Shown: positions 25,340-35,271, numbered from the stretch's first letter. The stretch: DNA of 63,040 nt from an uncultured Pseudomonadota bacterium (GCA_903900265.1 CAIUMM010000116.1:1-63040), one strand, 5' to 3'. Notes: generated by a model not told the origin, from the sequence alone. Program-made: numbers and translations.

Positions 25340-26413
25340 ATGACACTCCTACTAATCGCATCCGTCGCCTCCGCGTACACGCTGTCCGGCTACGCATGGC
25401 CCCCCGAGCGACTCCCCATCGAGGTGCACTGGACCGGACAGGTAGAAGGGCTCAGCCACGAAGAGCTCCAGCACGCCGTCGACAGCGCCGCCGCTGCGTG
25501 GACTGCAGCGGCTCCCTGCACCTTCAGCGTCGTCGCGGTCGAGGATGCCGACGCGCAGGATTGGTTCGCGGCTGGGGGCGTGGCCGTGCTCTTCGGAGAT
25601 CCCAATGACACCTTGCCGGACGGCGTGCTGTCCGAGCAGGTGCTGGGCGCCGGCTCCGGAGCGCCAGTCGTATCCAACAACCAGACCTTCGAAGCCGCGC
25701 CTCCGGCCGAGATCGTCGTCAATGAGGGTCCCTACTGGATCTCGGACTCGGCGATCAACGCCGGAGCGTGCACGGATCGGGTGTCGCTGCAGGGCTTTCT
25801 GACCGTGGCGTTTGGGAGAGTCCTGGGCCTCGCTGCGTCCTGTGCGGAAGGGCAACCGTGCGCCGATCCAGACGCCCGCGATGCGACGATGTATTGGGCG
25901 ATGCAAACGTGCGACACCCAAGCCAGCACGCTTGGGACCGACGACATCGACGGCCTCGCGGCGATCTACGGCGCGCCCTACGGACTCGATTTTCGCTGTG
26001 ACCCAAGCGAGGACGATGCGTTGAGCGTGGACTGTAGGATCACCGATCCTGCGGACGCAGTAGCGCTCGACGGCACGTGGACCTTCAGCGAGCCGGAGCT
26101 CGGATCCAGCGTGCTGACCGGCTCCGCTGCGTCCTACACCTACGCATCAGCGGGCAGCTATGACGTGGCCCTCTGCGTACAAGCCCCCGTGTGTCAGGGA
26201 CTGCGCTGCGCCACGCAGACCTTCGTCGCGTCCCAAGCGCCAGCAGCCAGCGCCGACACCGACAGCGCTCCAGATTCCAGCGGCGACGCATCGAGCACGG
26301 GTTGTGGCTGCGCCTCCCGCCCAGCCCCTGCTTCCGCCGCCGGGCTGCTTGGTGTCGCGGTCGCCCTTCTTACCACCGCAGCCCGACGCCGCGAGACGCA
26401 GCGCGTCCGGTAG
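25340..26413 (+). CDS. matrixin-like pseudo-protease with MYXO-CTERM tail
   Basis: The 357-residue product has a short signal peptide, a matrixin-like domain (residues of about 20-212: IEVHWTG start, AAWTAAAPCTF, a late DDIDGLAAIYG) and a C-terminal region with a PKD/beta-sandwich look. A MYXO-CTERM tail (Gly-Cys-Gly-Cys-Ala, hydrophobic stretch, Arg-Arg-Arg) follows. The zinc motif HExGHxxGxxH is replaced by VAFGRVLGLAA: every metal and catalytic residue is changed while the spacing and the Gly-Leu core stay. It is therefore probably a non-catalytic surface protein. Confidence 0.75.
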   Translation: MTLLLIASVASAYTLSGYAWPPERLPIEVHWTGQVEGLSHEELQHAVDSAAAAWTAAAPCTFSVVAVEDADAQDWFAAGGVAVLFGDPNDTLPDGVLSEQVLGAGSGAPVVSNNQTFEAAPPAEIVVNEGPYWISDSAINAGACTDRVSLQGFLTVAFGRVLGLAASCAEGQPCADPDARDATMYWAMQTCDTQASTLGTDDIDGLAAIYGAPYGLDFRCDPSEDDALSVDCRITDPADAVALDGTWTFSEPELGSSVLTGSAASYTYASAGSYDVALCVQAPVCQGLRCATQTFVASQAPAASADTDSAPDSSGDASSTGCGCASRPAPASAAGLLGVAVALLTTAARRRETQRVR

Positions 26414-26481
26414 CGGGCCCCACGAATACAAGCCCAGCAGCGCGTTTCGCGCGTGCTGCGGCTCGACGGCACGCGAATAAG

Positions 26482-26495
26482 TGAGTACCCACTCA
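26482..26495. promoter_or_regulatory. probable operator of the TetR/ABC-exporter operon
   Basis: TGAGT and ACTCA form a perfect 5-base inverted repeat with a 4-base spacer, ending three bases before the ATG of the TetR gene. Sites of the type TGAGT...ACTCA are common for TetR proteins next to exporters. Confidence 0.5.
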
Positions 26496-26498
26496 AAT

Positions 26499-27134
26499 AT
26501 GAGCAGGCCCGCCCGCATCTCAGACGCACAGGTGCTCGACGCCGCTCGTGAGGTGTTCCTCGAGCGCGGCATTCGCGCCACGACCGCGGATGTAGCGCGC
26601 CGTGCGGGTGTCGCTGAAGGGTCGATCTTCAAGCGATTTCCAACCAAGTTCGAGCTGTTCCGCGTCGCGATGGACATCGACGGCGCCGATCCGGAGTGGC
26701 TCGCCACGCTTGGGGAGCGCGTCGGGCACGGCGAGGTCTTGGACACCCTGACCGAGCTCGCCAAGGAGATGGTCGCGTACTTCCGTCGCGTGGCGCCGTT
26801 GATGATGATGCGCTGGTCGAACCCCGACAGCAGCGCCTGCAACCCGGCCGCCCCTCACCCCGCGCTGCAGCGCATTCGCAAACTGACCAGCTACTTCGAG
26901 GCTGAGATCGCCTTAGGGCGCATGCGTCACCATGACCCGCAGGTGCTCGCCCGCGCGTTCGTCGGCAGCTTGCTCAACTTCGTCTTCCTTGAAGTGCTGG
27001 TCCCCGCGCAAGAACAGCACGCCATGCCCGCCGACCGCTTTGTCGCCGGTCTGGTAGGCCTGTTCTGGGCTGGCGCTTCTCCTCTTCCAAATCCAGTTGT
27101 GCTCGGAAAAATGCCGAGTCCGGAGATCTCATGA
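26499..27134 (+). CDS. TetR-family regulator of the ABC exporter
   Basis: The product of about 211 residues has the TetR helix-turn-helix (IRATTADVARRAGVAEGSIF, then Lys-Arg-Phe-Pro-Thr-Lys). The ATG at 26499 is preferred to the GTG at 26481 because the operator-like palindrome occupies 26482-26495. It is the first gene of a four-gene operon with overlaps throughout. The likely job is to repress the exporter until a toxic ligand binds. Confidence 0.82.
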   Translation: MSRPARISDAQVLDAAREVFLERGIRATTADVARRAGVAEGSIFKRFPTKFELFRVAMDIDGADPEWLATLGERVGHGEVLDTLTELAKEMVAYFRRVAPLMMMRWSNPDSSACNPAAPHPALQRIRKLTSYFEAEIALGRMRHHDPQVLARAFVGSLLNFVFLEVLVPAQEQHAMPADRFVAGLVGLFWAGASPLPNPVVLGKMPSPEIS

Positions 27135-28102
27135 TCCGTCGCATTCTCCCCCTTCTCGTACTTGCTGGCGGTGTAGCCAGCTATTTCGGATACCAACATT
27201 GGCTTTCGCTCCGACCCTATCAATGGAGCGGAACCATCGAGGCGCATGCCGTCTCCCTCGGGTCCCACCAGGGCGGGCGCGTGGCCAGCATCCTTGTCGC
27301 CGAAGGCGATGTCGTCACCGCGGGACAAGCGTTGGCCGTTTTTGAAACTGGGGATTTGGAGGCGCAGCAGCACAGCGCCCAAGGCCAGGTCGATCTTGCC
27401 GACGCGGCGCTGCGCAAGTTAGAGAAGGGCGTTCGACGCGAACAGATCGCTGCAGCTCGCTCCCGCGTACAAGGAGCTGAGGTCGCGCTCACCGAAGCGA
27501 CGACGCGCGCAAAGCGGGCCCAGTCGCTCTTTGACGCAGGAGCCGCGCCGCAGTCGGACTTGGACGGCGCCAACGCGGCCCGAGACGCGGCCGACGCGGC
27601 GCTCGCTACCGCACGCCATCAGCTCGAAGAGCTGCACAACGGCGCGGTGATCGAAGACATCGACGCCGCCCGCGCCCAACTCGCGGTCGCCAACGCGAAG
27701 CTAGAACAAGTGCAGGTGGCGCTCAACGAGCTGACCGTCAAGGCAGCGCGCGCAGGTCGAATTGAATCGATCCCGGTGCGCCCGGGAGACATCCTGCCGC
27801 CCAACGCAACGGCGGCGACGCTGGTCGAAGATGACCAGCTCTACGTGCGCATCTACGTGCCCGAGACGCAGCTTGGACACGTGGCGGTCGGGGCGACCGT
27901 GCCGGTCAGCGTCGATTCCTTTCCCGGTCGCACGTTCGCTGGGCGCGTCGAGCACGTGAACAGCGTGGGAGAATTCTCACCGCGCAACCTCCAGACCGCC
28001 GACGAGCGCGCCGACGAGGTATTCGGAACCCGCATCACGCTCTTAGAAGGTGCAGATACCCTGCGTGCCGGCATGGCCGCGTTCATCTCTGTGCCCAAGT
28101 GA
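27131..28102 (+). CDS. HlyD/YbhG-type membrane fusion protein
   Basis: The 323-residue product has one N-terminal membrane anchor (residues 4-22), a biotinyl-lipoyl half ([17 protein letters not shown]) and a long coiled-coil hairpin (residues of about 75-190, Ala/Gln/Arg-rich). The second lipoyl half and a beta-barrel ([20 protein letters not shown]) complete it. This order is that of the periplasmic adaptor of ABC-2-type exporters such as the YbhFSR system. It overlaps both neighbours by four bases. Confidence 0.88.
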   Translation: MIRRILPLLVLAGGVASYFGYQHWLSLRPYQWSGTIEAHAVSLGSHQGGRVASILVAEGDVVTAGQALAVFETGDLEAQQHSAQGQVDLADAALRKLEKGVRREQIAAARSRVQGAEVALTEATTRAKRAQSLFDAGAAPQSDLDGANAARDAADAALATARHQLEELHNGAVIEDIDAARAQLAVANAKLEQVQVALNELTVKAARAGRIESIPVRPGDILPPNATAATLVEDDQLYVRIYVPETQLGHVAVGATVPVSVDSFPGRTFAGRVEHVNSVGEFSPRNLQTADERADEVFGTRITLLEGADTLRAGMAAFISVPK

Positions 28103-29112
28103 GCACGCCGATCACGGATAGCACCTCCGGCAACGACTCCGACTTGGTCATCGAGGTGAACAACCTCACGCGGCGCTTCGGAGACTTCACGGCGTTACAC
28201 GAGGTGAACCTTCAGGTGCGCAAGGGCACGGTCTACGGGTTGTTGGGCCCCAACGGATCGGGCAAGTCCACGTTGATCCGCATCCTGTGCGGCTTACTCG
28301 CGCCGACCACCGGCACAGCGCGGGTCATGGGACTCGACGTCGCGACCAAGGGCGAAGCCATCCGTCGCCAGATCGGCTACATGAGCCAGAAGTTCGCGTT
28401 GTACGAAGACTTGACGGTGCAAGAAAACCTCGACTTCTACGCACGTGTGTACGGACTCTCCGGCGCCCGCCTCCGCGAGCGCATCAAGGCCGCGGTGGAG
28501 CTGACCCACATCGGGCCGTACTTGCAACGGCGCGCCGGCTTGCTCTCGGGCGGTTGGAAGCAGCGCCTCGCCTTGGGCGCAGCGCTGATGCACGAGCCCC
28601 GCGTGATCTTCCTCGACGAGCCCACCGCGGGCATTGACCCGGTCGCGCGCCGCGAGCTCTGGGATCTGCTTTTTCAGCTCGCCGCCGAGGGAGTCACCCT
28701 GCTCGTCACCACCCACTACATGGACGAAGCGGAGCGTTGCGGCGAGGTTGGGTACTTGTACCTGTCCAAAATGTTGGTCAGCGGCACGCCCGAGATGCTG
28801 AAGACGCTCCCAAGCGTAAACCTCCCCGGCACGCGCAGGGTGGAGATCACCGCGGGCATCCCGGCGCGGGCGATGGCGTTCCTCGTCGATCAACCGTATT
28901 GCGACAACGCCACGATCTTCGGGCAGTCGGTGCACGCGGTGCTCGACGATACCCTTGGAGACGCGGCGCTGGTTCGGAGCTTGGCAGAAGCGGGGTTTGC
29001 CAACGCCTTGGTCGCGCCCATCCCGGCATCCCTCGAAGATGTATTCGTGGCGCTGACCCGCAACGCCGCCCGCGAACGTGAAGAAGCCGCCCTGAAAGCC
29101 GGAGAGCGCTGA
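28099..29112 (+). CDS. ABC exporter ATPase
   Basis: The 337-residue product is a single ATP-binding domain: Walker [11 protein letters not shown]-loop [15 protein letters not shown], signature [10 protein letters not shown], Walker B VIFLDEP and switch His in [11 protein letters not shown]. Trp in the signature and the DrrA-like C-terminal extension fit ABC-2-type drug exporters. The related YbhF has two such domains; this one has one. The GTG overlaps the adaptor stop. Confidence 0.92.
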   Translation: MSTPITDSTSGNDSDLVIEVNNLTRRFGDFTALHEVNLQVRKGTVYGLLGPNGSGKSTLIRILCGLLAPTTGTARVMGLDVATKGEAIRRQIGYMSQKFALYEDLTVQENLDFYARVYGLSGARLRERIKAAVELTHIGPYLQRRAGLLSGGWKQRLALGAALMHEPRVIFLDEPTAGIDPVARRELWDLLFQLAAEGVTLLVTTHYMDEAERCGEVGYLYLSKMLVSGTPEMLKTLPSVNLPGTRRVEITAGIPARAMAFLVDQPYCDNATIFGQSVHAVLDDTLGDAALVRSLAEAGFANALVAPIPASLEDVFVALTRNAAREREEAALKAGER

Positions 29113-30221
29113 TGTTCTGGAACTCATTCGTCTCGATCTTCCGCAAGGAATTCCTCCACATGACCCGGGATCGCGGCACGCTGCGGTTCGCGGTGATCAT
29201 GCCGGTGTTTCAGCTCGCGCTGTTCGGCTCCCTCGACACCACCGTGCGCAACCTGCCAACGGTCGTCGTGGACCAGGATCGCTCCACCGCGAGCCGCGAG
29301 ATCATCGACGGACTGCGCGCCACCGGCACCCTCGAGGTCACCGCGATCACCTCGGACTCCCACGTGGCCCGCGACGAGCTCGCCACCGGCACCGCCCGCG
29401 TCGGCATCGTGATCCCGCCCGACTTCCACGACGCGGTCGCCAAAGGCTCGGGCGCCGATCTGCTCGTGCTCATCGATGGCTCTGACTCCACCGCCAGCGC
29501 GCAAGCTCTCGCCGCGGTGAACGGCTTGGTCGCGCAGCGGAACCTGAGCGCGGTCCGGGTGGTGTCCAACCGCGCGCCGCCGCTCTCCGCGCACCCGATC
29601 ATCCTGTTCAACCCGGACGGACGCACCGCCAACTTCATCATCCCCGGCTTGGTCGCCATCCTTTTGCAGATGGCCGCGATCGCGCTCGCATCCTCGGCGA
29701 TCGTACGGGAACGGGAGCGAGGCACCCTCGAGCAGCTACTGGTGACGCCGATCGATCCTTTGGCATTGATCCTTGGCAAACTGGCACCGTACCTGTTCTT
29801 TGGACTGGGACAAATGGCGTTGATCCTCACGATCATGCGCTTTGTATTTGGCGTCGTCATCCGGGGCAGCGTACCGTTCTTGTTCGTGATCGCGACCATC
29901 TACTTGTTCGCGCTGTTGGCGCTGGCGCTGTTCGTCTCCAGCCGGGCTGCGACCCAACAAGAGGCGTTCCAAGTCTCGCAATTGATCGTGCTGCCGTCGA
30001 TCTTTCTGTCTGGCTACGTGTTCCCTTTCGCCGGACTGCCGCGCGTGCTGCAGATCATCGGCCAGTGCTTGCCCGCGACCCACATGGTGGCGATCATGCG
30101 CGGAGTGGTGCTGCGGGAGGCCGGGTTCATGCAGATGCTGCCGCACGTGCTGGCGCTGGTGCTGATGAGCATCGTGCTCATCGCGGTCAGCGCGCGCAGC
30201 TTCCGTAAGGTGGCGATGTAG
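29112..30221 (+). CDS. ABC-2-type exporter permease
   Basis: The 369-residue product begins with an amphipathic helix (FRKEFLHMTRDRGTLRFAVIM), a membrane segment and a large periplasmic loop. Five more membrane segments follow, with the ABC-2 signature RERERGTLEQLLVTPI. This is the YbhS/YbhR layout. A single permease gene implies a homodimer. It follows the ATPase with a TGATG overlap. Confidence 0.9.
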   Translation: MFWNSFVSIFRKEFLHMTRDRGTLRFAVIMPVFQLALFGSLDTTVRNLPTVVVDQDRSTASREIIDGLRATGTLEVTAITSDSHVARDELATGTARVGIVIPPDFHDAVAKGSGADLLVLIDGSDSTASAQALAAVNGLVAQRNLSAVRVVSNRAPPLSAHPIILFNPDGRTANFIIPGLVAILLQMAAIALASSAIVRERERGTLEQLLVTPIDPLALILGKLAPYLFFGLGQMALILTIMRFVFGVVIRGSVPFLFVIATIYLFALLALALFVSSRAATQQEAFQVSQLIVLPSIFLSGYVFPFAGLPRVLQIIGQCLPATHMVAIMRGVVLREAGFMQMLPHVLALVLMSIVLIAVSARSFRKVAM

Positions 30222-30262
30222 GCGTCAGGGACTAGCGGAGCTCGTGTTAGCTGACCGCCCCT

Positions 30263-32122
30263 ATGCCATTGCTCCCCCTCCCTGCCACGCTGCTGCTCCC
30301 CGCCGTCCTCCTCGCCTGCTCCGCCCCCTTCGAGGGGCGAACGGTCAAGTCCGCAGGCGCTAACGACAGCGCCGACGGCACCACCGGCGATACGGACCCC
30401 GCCCCGCCGGTAGACGCCGACGGGGACGGCGCCGCCGAAGCGGTAGACTGCGACGATGCCGACGCCAGCGTGTTTCCAGGCGCGATCGAGATCTGTGACG
30501 GCCTCGACCAAGACTGCGACGGCGTCGCCGACAACGGCGTGCCCAACGATGGCGCCGGATGCCAAGACCCGGGGCTCCCTGCAGCGACTGAGGTCGTACA
30601 AACCCTGCAGTTCGTGTTGCGCACCGGCACGTCCACCTACGCGGGGTCCGATTCACCGGCGGAGGTCTGCGCTTCCGCGACGGATTGCTGGTCGGCCGAC
30701 ATCGCGGATTGGGACAACTTTGAGGCCGGGAACATCGACGTTCTGACCGTAGAGGGCGCGTCGCTGCCGCGCGCGTCGATTGACCGCCTCACCGTGCACA
30801 CCCTCGACGGGGCCGACCAATGGAGCCCGATCGCGTTCGGCATGACCTTGGACGGTGCGCCGGCGGTCTGCGCCGACGGGCTCACCGTCAAGATTGGCAG
30901 CGAAGCCGGCGAGGACAAAACCTGGACCTCCGGGCTGTCCCTGCCGTGCGTGACCCCGTGGGACGCGCCGCTCACCCTCGGACCGATGCTCGGCGCGGTA
31001 GACGCAGACGCTGCACGCATCTGGTACCGCGCAGACGCCACCCGACTTGTGGCGCTGCGGGTCGCGGACTCCGAGTCGGCGCTGCAGACCGCGCCGGTCA
31101 CCCACTACGGCTACCCTTTGGTGGAGCACGACTTCACCGACGTCGTACACGTACAAGGCCTCGCGCCCGAGACCACCTACTGGTACGACCTCGAGATCGA
31201 AGGCGTACGCTACGGTCCGTGGTCGTTGACCACCGCGCCGGCGCCCGACGCACCCGCGCGCGTCCGGTTCGGCTTCGGCTCCTGCGCGCTGAACGACGAC
31301 GAGCCGGTCTTCGGCGCCATCGCCGCATGGGACCCCGACGTGTTCTTGTTCGTCGGCGACAACCACTACGGCAACACCGCGGATCGGGATGCCCAACGCC
31401 AGTATTACCGCCACGCCTACAACCTCGCGCTGCGCCGCGACGTTCTGCACCTCGCCTCCATCCTGTCAGTGTGGGACGACCACGACTACGCGGGCAACGA
31501 TCTGGACGGCACCGCCCCCGGCAAAGAGGACGCGCTGCGCGTCTTTCAAGAGTACACCGCCAACCCCAGCTACGGCACGGCGGACATCCCCGGCATCTTC
31601 TCGACGCACCGCTATGGACCCATCGAATTCTTCCTGCTCGACGACCGCTATTACCGAGGCCTCGACGACTCGGTGCTCGGGGACGCCCAAGAGGCGTGGC
31701 TCTACTCCGCGCTCTCCGCGAGCACGGCCACGTTCAAGTTCCTCGTCAGCGGCAGCCAGTTCACGGCGCAAGGCACGGGCGATTCCTGGGCGGAGTGGCC
31801 CACCGCTCAAGCGCGGCTGATGAGCGCGATCGCGACCATCCCAGGCGTGGTCTTCTTGTCGGGCGACGTGCACCACTCTGAGCTGCGGCTCGTCCCCGGC
31901 GTAGGCTACGACGTCCCCGAGCTGACGTCCTCCCCGCTCGCGCGCGGGAGCACCGGGAGCTGCCCCAACGACAGCGAGATCCGCTCCTGCTACGGCTCCG
32001 ATGCGTTCATCGGCGTGGAGGTGGACACCACGCTCGCAGACCCGACGCTCGCCGTGTCGATTTTCGATACTGTTGGCAGTGCCAAGGCCACGTGGGAGAT
32101 TCACCGCTCGGAGTTGGAGTAG
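30263..32122 (+). CDS. PhoD-like metallophosphatase lipoprotein with MopE-type calcium motif
   Basis: The 619-residue product begins with a lipoprotein signal (Val-Leu-Leu-Ala-Cys). Residues of about 50-95 are a MopE-like motif (VDCDDADASVFPGAIE, then Cys-Asp-Gly-Leu-Asp-Gln-Asp-Cys-Asp-Gly) that probably binds calcium or copper. A beta-rich segment (about 110-225) looks PLAT-like, then comes a PhoD-type domain. Its metal motifs are FLFVGDNHYGN, VWDDHDYAGND and FLSGDVHHSEL. PhoD enzymes are phosphodiesterases/phosphatases of the envelope. No Shine-Dalgarno is evident; a TTAGCT element lies 10 bases before the ATG. Confidence 0.85.
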   Translation: MPLLPLPATLLLPAVLLACSAPFEGRTVKSAGANDSADGTTGDTDPAPPVDADGDGAAEAVDCDDADASVFPGAIEICDGLDQDCDGVADNGVPNDGAGCQDPGLPAATEVVQTLQFVLRTGTSTYAGSDSPAEVCASATDCWSADIADWDNFEAGNIDVLTVEGASLPRASIDRLTVHTLDGADQWSPIAFGMTLDGAPAVCADGLTVKIGSEAGEDKTWTSGLSLPCVTPWDAPLTLGPMLGAVDADAARIWYRADATRLVALRVADSESALQTAPVTHYGYPLVEHDFTDVVHVQGLAPETTYWYDLEIEGVRYGPWSLTTAPAPDAPARVRFGFGSCALNDDEPVFGAIAAWDPDVFLFVGDNHYGNTADRDAQRQYYRHAYNLALRRDVLHLASILSVWDDHDYAGNDLDGTAPGKEDALRVFQEYTANPSYGTADIPGIFSTHRYGPIEFFLLDDRYYRGLDDSVLGDAQEAWLYSALSASTATFKFLVSGSQFTAQGTGDSWAEWPTAQARLMSAIATIPGVVFLSGDVHHSELRLVPGVGYDVPELTSSPLARGSTGSCPNDSEIRSCYGSDAFIGVEVDTTLADPTLAVSIFDTVGSAKATWEIHRSELE

Positions 32123-32265
32123 CGACGATCCGGACGAGCATGAGTACGGTAGCGGCGCGCGTCGCATCCCGCGACGGAGTAGACAGGACGCACACTTTAT
32201 GCGACATTACGCGTCTCTGGATCCTCTGAGCCCCGCAACAAATCCGTCGTGCCCCTGAGCCCCGC

Positions 32266-34671
32266 ATGGAAATGATCTACGCCGACATGCCGATCGCCGA
32301 AGCTGTAGACGGGCCCCCTCCGTTGAACATCGAGGTGTTTGGCAAGTATTACCTCATCGACCGCATCGCGGTCGGTGGTATGGGCGAGATCTTCCGCGCG
32401 AAGTCCTTCGGCGTTGGCGGCTTCGAAAATCTCGTCGCGATCAAGCGCATCGTCGCGCCCCCCACGCTGGATGAGCGCTTCGTGCGCATGTTCATGAACG
32501 AGGCGCGGATCTTTGCGGTGTTGCAGGCGGCCAACATCGTGCGGATGTACGACTTTGGCAAGATCTCCGGCACGTACTTCATCGCGATGGAGTGCGTCGA
32601 CGGCAAAGACGTCAAGTGCACGATCCAAAAGCTGATGGGGCGCGGCCAACAATTGCCGGTCCAGCTCGCGCTCTACATCGCGATGGAGGCCGCAAAGGGT
32701 CTGCACTACGCGCACAACCGCACCGCGATCAGCGGAGAGGCGCTGAACATCGTTCACCGCGACGTCACGCCTTCCAACGTGCTGTTGTCCTACGCGGGCG
32801 AGGTCAAGGTCGGTGACTTTGGCATCGTGCGCGCGGTCAGCTCGGCGGAGAACACCGACGTCGGCGCGATCACCGGCAAGGTCGGGTACATGTCGCCCGA
32901 GCAAGCGCTCGGCACGCCGCTGGACCGTCGCTCGGACATCTTCGGGCTCGGCGTTCTGCTGCACGAGATGTTGACCGGCCGGCGCTTGTTCAAGGCGCCA
33001 TCGGACCTGGAGACGCTGGATCGGGTCCGCAGCGCCGACGTGCCGCCTCCCAGCACGCTGAACCCCGAGGTTCCGCAGCGCCTCGACGCGATCGTCATGC
33101 GCGCGCTCTCCAAGCACCCCGATGACCGCTATCAGACCGCGCGCGACCTCCAAAGCGACCTGCTGGACTTCATCCATCCGATGACCTCCGAAGAGCTTCA
33201 GCAGACGCTCTCGCAGTTCATGCACGCGCTGTTCGCCGACGAGATGGTCGCCGAGCGGGAGCGCGCGGTGCGGGGCAGCCAGCTCGCGCGGGAGATGTAC
33301 GAACGTCAGCTCGCCGTCGACAGCGAGCCTTCGGTCGTCGCACGACAGACCGCGCAGCGCGATGCGCTAGAGCACAGCACCGCCCAGCGAGACGCCGCTC
33401 CCCGCGAGTTCGGGCAACGCCCCACCAGCCCCCTCCCCGTTACGCCGGACGTCGATGAGGCCGAGGACACACCGGGCAGCGTTCTGGGCGGCCAAGTTGG
33501 ACAAGCCATAGGCCTCACCGTCATCCCACGCGCCCAGCTGGGCCGCGATCTCGTCGGGATGGAGGCTCCGGTTCGGCGCCCCAACTTCTTCCGCACCTGG
33601 TGGAACAGCTTCTTCTCCCCAGGCAAGGTCAAAGCTCCGGCTGAGCCGCGTCCGGTCGCCGCGCCGCGCCGCGATCCTCCGCCGCGGGAGGCCGCGCCGC
33701 GGGAGTCTGCTGCCGCCACCGCGACCAAAGCCGGCCGAGGCTTGTTCGTCGAGTCGCCCGCCCCCTGGCACGGCGCGGAGGCGATTCAAGATCCGCACCC
33801 GGGCAACGTGCGCATGCGCCTGACGGAGCGGCTCCACGTGCTTCGGGAGCAAGCTCCGAGCCGCAACGACTGGATGTTCATCGACCGCCTCGTACGGGCC
33901 TGCAGCTCCCCGGGTCTGGACTTCCCGCTGTTCCCTACCGGTGTACGGCGACTCGATTGGTTGCTGCGCGCCGGAGAGATCGACCAGACGCAGGTCGTCG
34001 AGGTCGTGCTCCGCGAGCCAGGGATGCTCAAGCGGGTGTGGGAAGAAGCGCAGAGCGCCGCGTTCGGGGGCAGCGTGCCGTCCAACGTGCGCGAGGCGGT
34101 CACCCGACTCGGACATCGCCGCCTCTGGGAGATCGGCATGTCGGCGTGCATGAATTCCAAGGTGTTCCAAGCCCGCGCCCATCAGGCGCGCGCGGACCAC
34201 CTGCGCGACGTGTCGATGGTCGCGGCCGACATCTCGGGCCTGTTCGACCCCAGCGGGGATGCCTACTTGCCTTCGCTGCTGCACGGGCTCGGCAAGCTCG
34301 TGGTCTACCGCTGCGGCCCCGCACGGAAGCCCGAAGAGTCCGCGAGCCCCGAATACGTCGCGGAGGTAGCGGATCTGGTCTACCCGAGCGTCGGCATGCT
34401 GCTGGCCGACGCATGGAGCATCGGCCCGTCCGCCGCCGCGGGTATCGGCTTTGCGCCTTCTCCCGGGCGCGCACCTGCCGAGCTCCGCAAGGTCGCCCTC
34501 GCTACCCGCGCGGCGACGATGGCCGCGCATGAGGCTTGGGCGCTGCGCGAGTCCCGTACCTACGACGGCTTCGCTGAGATGACCGCGCTGGGGATCTCTG
34601 GCTTGTCGGTGAGCCGCGCGCTCGACGCGGCGGAAGTCGCGTGGCGCAAGTCCAAGCAGGCCCCCAAGTAG
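32266..34671 (+). CDS. Ser/Thr protein kinase fused to a C-terminal HDOD domain
   Basis: The 801-residue product has an N-terminal kinase domain: Gly-rich loop AVGGMGEIF, catalytic Lys-60, HRDVTPSN (164-171), DFG (184-186) and SPEQ. No membrane segment follows; instead there is a Pro/Arg-rich linker (about 330-510). Then comes a region of about 260 residues with HDOD character (FPLFPTGVRRL, GLGKLVVY, late Ala-rich helices). HDOD domains are regulatory relatives of HD phosphohydrolases. Direct fusion to a kinase suggests phosphorylation-controlled output in the cytoplasm. A terminator follows. Confidence 0.85.
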   Translation: MEMIYADMPIAEAVDGPPPLNIEVFGKYYLIDRIAVGGMGEIFRAKSFGVGGFENLVAIKRIVAPPTLDERFVRMFMNEARIFAVLQAANIVRMYDFGKISGTYFIAMECVDGKDVKCTIQKLMGRGQQLPVQLALYIAMEAAKGLHYAHNRTAISGEALNIVHRDVTPSNVLLSYAGEVKVGDFGIVRAVSSAENTDVGAITGKVGYMSPEQALGTPLDRRSDIFGLGVLLHEMLTGRRLFKAPSDLETLDRVRSADVPPPSTLNPEVPQRLDAIVMRALSKHPDDRYQTARDLQSDLLDFIHPMTSEELQQTLSQFMHALFADEMVAERERAVRGSQLAREMYERQLAVDSEPSVVARQTAQRDALEHSTAQRDAAPREFGQRPTSPLPVTPDVDEAEDTPGSVLGGQVGQAIGLTVIPRAQLGRDLVGMEAPVRRPNFFRTWWNSFFSPGKVKAPAEPRPVAAPRRDPPPREAAPRESAAATATKAGRGLFVESPAPWHGAEAIQDPHPGNVRMRLTERLHVLREQAPSRNDWMFIDRLVRACSSPGLDFPLFPTGVRRLDWLLRAGEIDQTQVVEVVLREPGMLKRVWEEAQSAAFGGSVPSNVREAVTRLGHRRLWEIGMSACMNSKVFQARAHQARADHLRDVSMVAADISGLFDPSGDAYLPSLLHGLGKLVVYRCGPARKPEESASPEYVAEVADLVYPSVGMLLADAWSIGPSAAAGIGFAPSPGRAPAELRKVALATRAATMAAHEAWALRESRTYDGFAEMTALGISGLSVSRALDAAEVAWRKSKQAPK

Positions 34672-34672
34672 G

Positions 34673-34699
34673 TCCCACAGGCTGCTACGGTGGGATTTT
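34673..34699 (+). terminator. rho-independent terminator of the kinase gene
   Basis: TCCCAC (34673-34678) pairs with GTGGGA (34690-34695) around an 11-base loop and is followed by TTTT. It begins right after the kinase stop. Confidence 0.55.
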
Positions 34700-34708
34700 G
34701 GTGCGTCG

Positions 34709-34921
34709 CTACGCCCCCTGCTCGTCGCGACCGAGGCGCTCGGTCCGGCCCGTCAGGTAGGTGCGGTAATGAAAGCCAGCCTTGCTGATGCTCACGTACA
34801 GTCCGCGGCGATTGATGCCGACGCGCAGGCCACTAAAGCCGAACGAGAACCCAAGGCCCCCGCTGCCTACGTTGAGCCGGAACGGGCCGAATCGAAAACC
34901 GCGTGAAAACCATAAGGGCAT
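34709..34921 (-). CDS. DUF4236 family small protein
   Basis: The 70-residue product matches DUF4236: an N-terminal GFRFGPFRLNVG, an SGGLGFSFGFSGLRVGIN repeat and a C-terminal Tyr-Leu-Thr-Gly stretch in place of the usual Pro-Gly-Thr-Gly. The family is short, beta-rich and of unknown function. The ATG at 34921 is the only start that fits the family length. Confidence 0.7.
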   Translation of the reverse strand: MPLWFSRGFRFGPFRLNVGSGGLGFSFGFSGLRVGINRRGLYVSISKAGFHYRTYLTGRTERLGRDEQGA

Positions 34922-34959
34922 GATCCGTACTATCGCGCTGGGACGCGTGGGCGTCACGC

Positions 34960-35271
34960 TCACATGCTCGTGGCGAAGGCGCTCACATCGGCGATGTCCT
35001 GATCGGCCAGCGTCCCATCGAACGCAGGCATGTTCCCCTCCCCGCTCAACACGATCGCGATGACCGAGTCCACGTCGATGCCCGCGCCAGCGAGAGTCGG
35101 CCCCGAGCCGCCTCCCCCGTCCGCGCCGTGACACGACGCACAGTTTGCGGCAAAGACGGCCGCGCCAGCGACGGCATCTCCGGTGAGCGCGCCGACCTCG
35201 GCGGCGCGGGAGCTCCCGCAGCCAACGCCCACAGAGAGCGAACAAAGGAGTAAAAAGGCGACAGGGCGCAT
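34960..35271 (-). CDS. small c-type cytochrome lipoprotein
   Basis: The 103-residue product has a lipoprotein-type signal (Val-Gly-Cys near residue 18) and one haem site, NCASCHG. A GPTLAG turn and a downstream Met (NMPAFDG) provide the second ligand. It is a soluble-type class I cytochrome c, probably an electron carrier in the periplasm. The longer upstream frame is not coding-like. Confidence 0.85.
   Translation of the reverse strand: MRPVAFLLLCSLSVGVGCGSSRAAEVGALTGDAVAGAAVFAANCASCHGADGGGGSGPTLAGAGIDVDSVIAIVLSGEGNMPAFDGTLADQDIADVSAFATSM

Noticed and set aside
32226..32266. Repeated CTGAGCCCCGCA before the kinase gene as an operator
   Set aside because: Two copies 29 bases apart with no symmetry and no nearby regulator; probably a small chance duplication.
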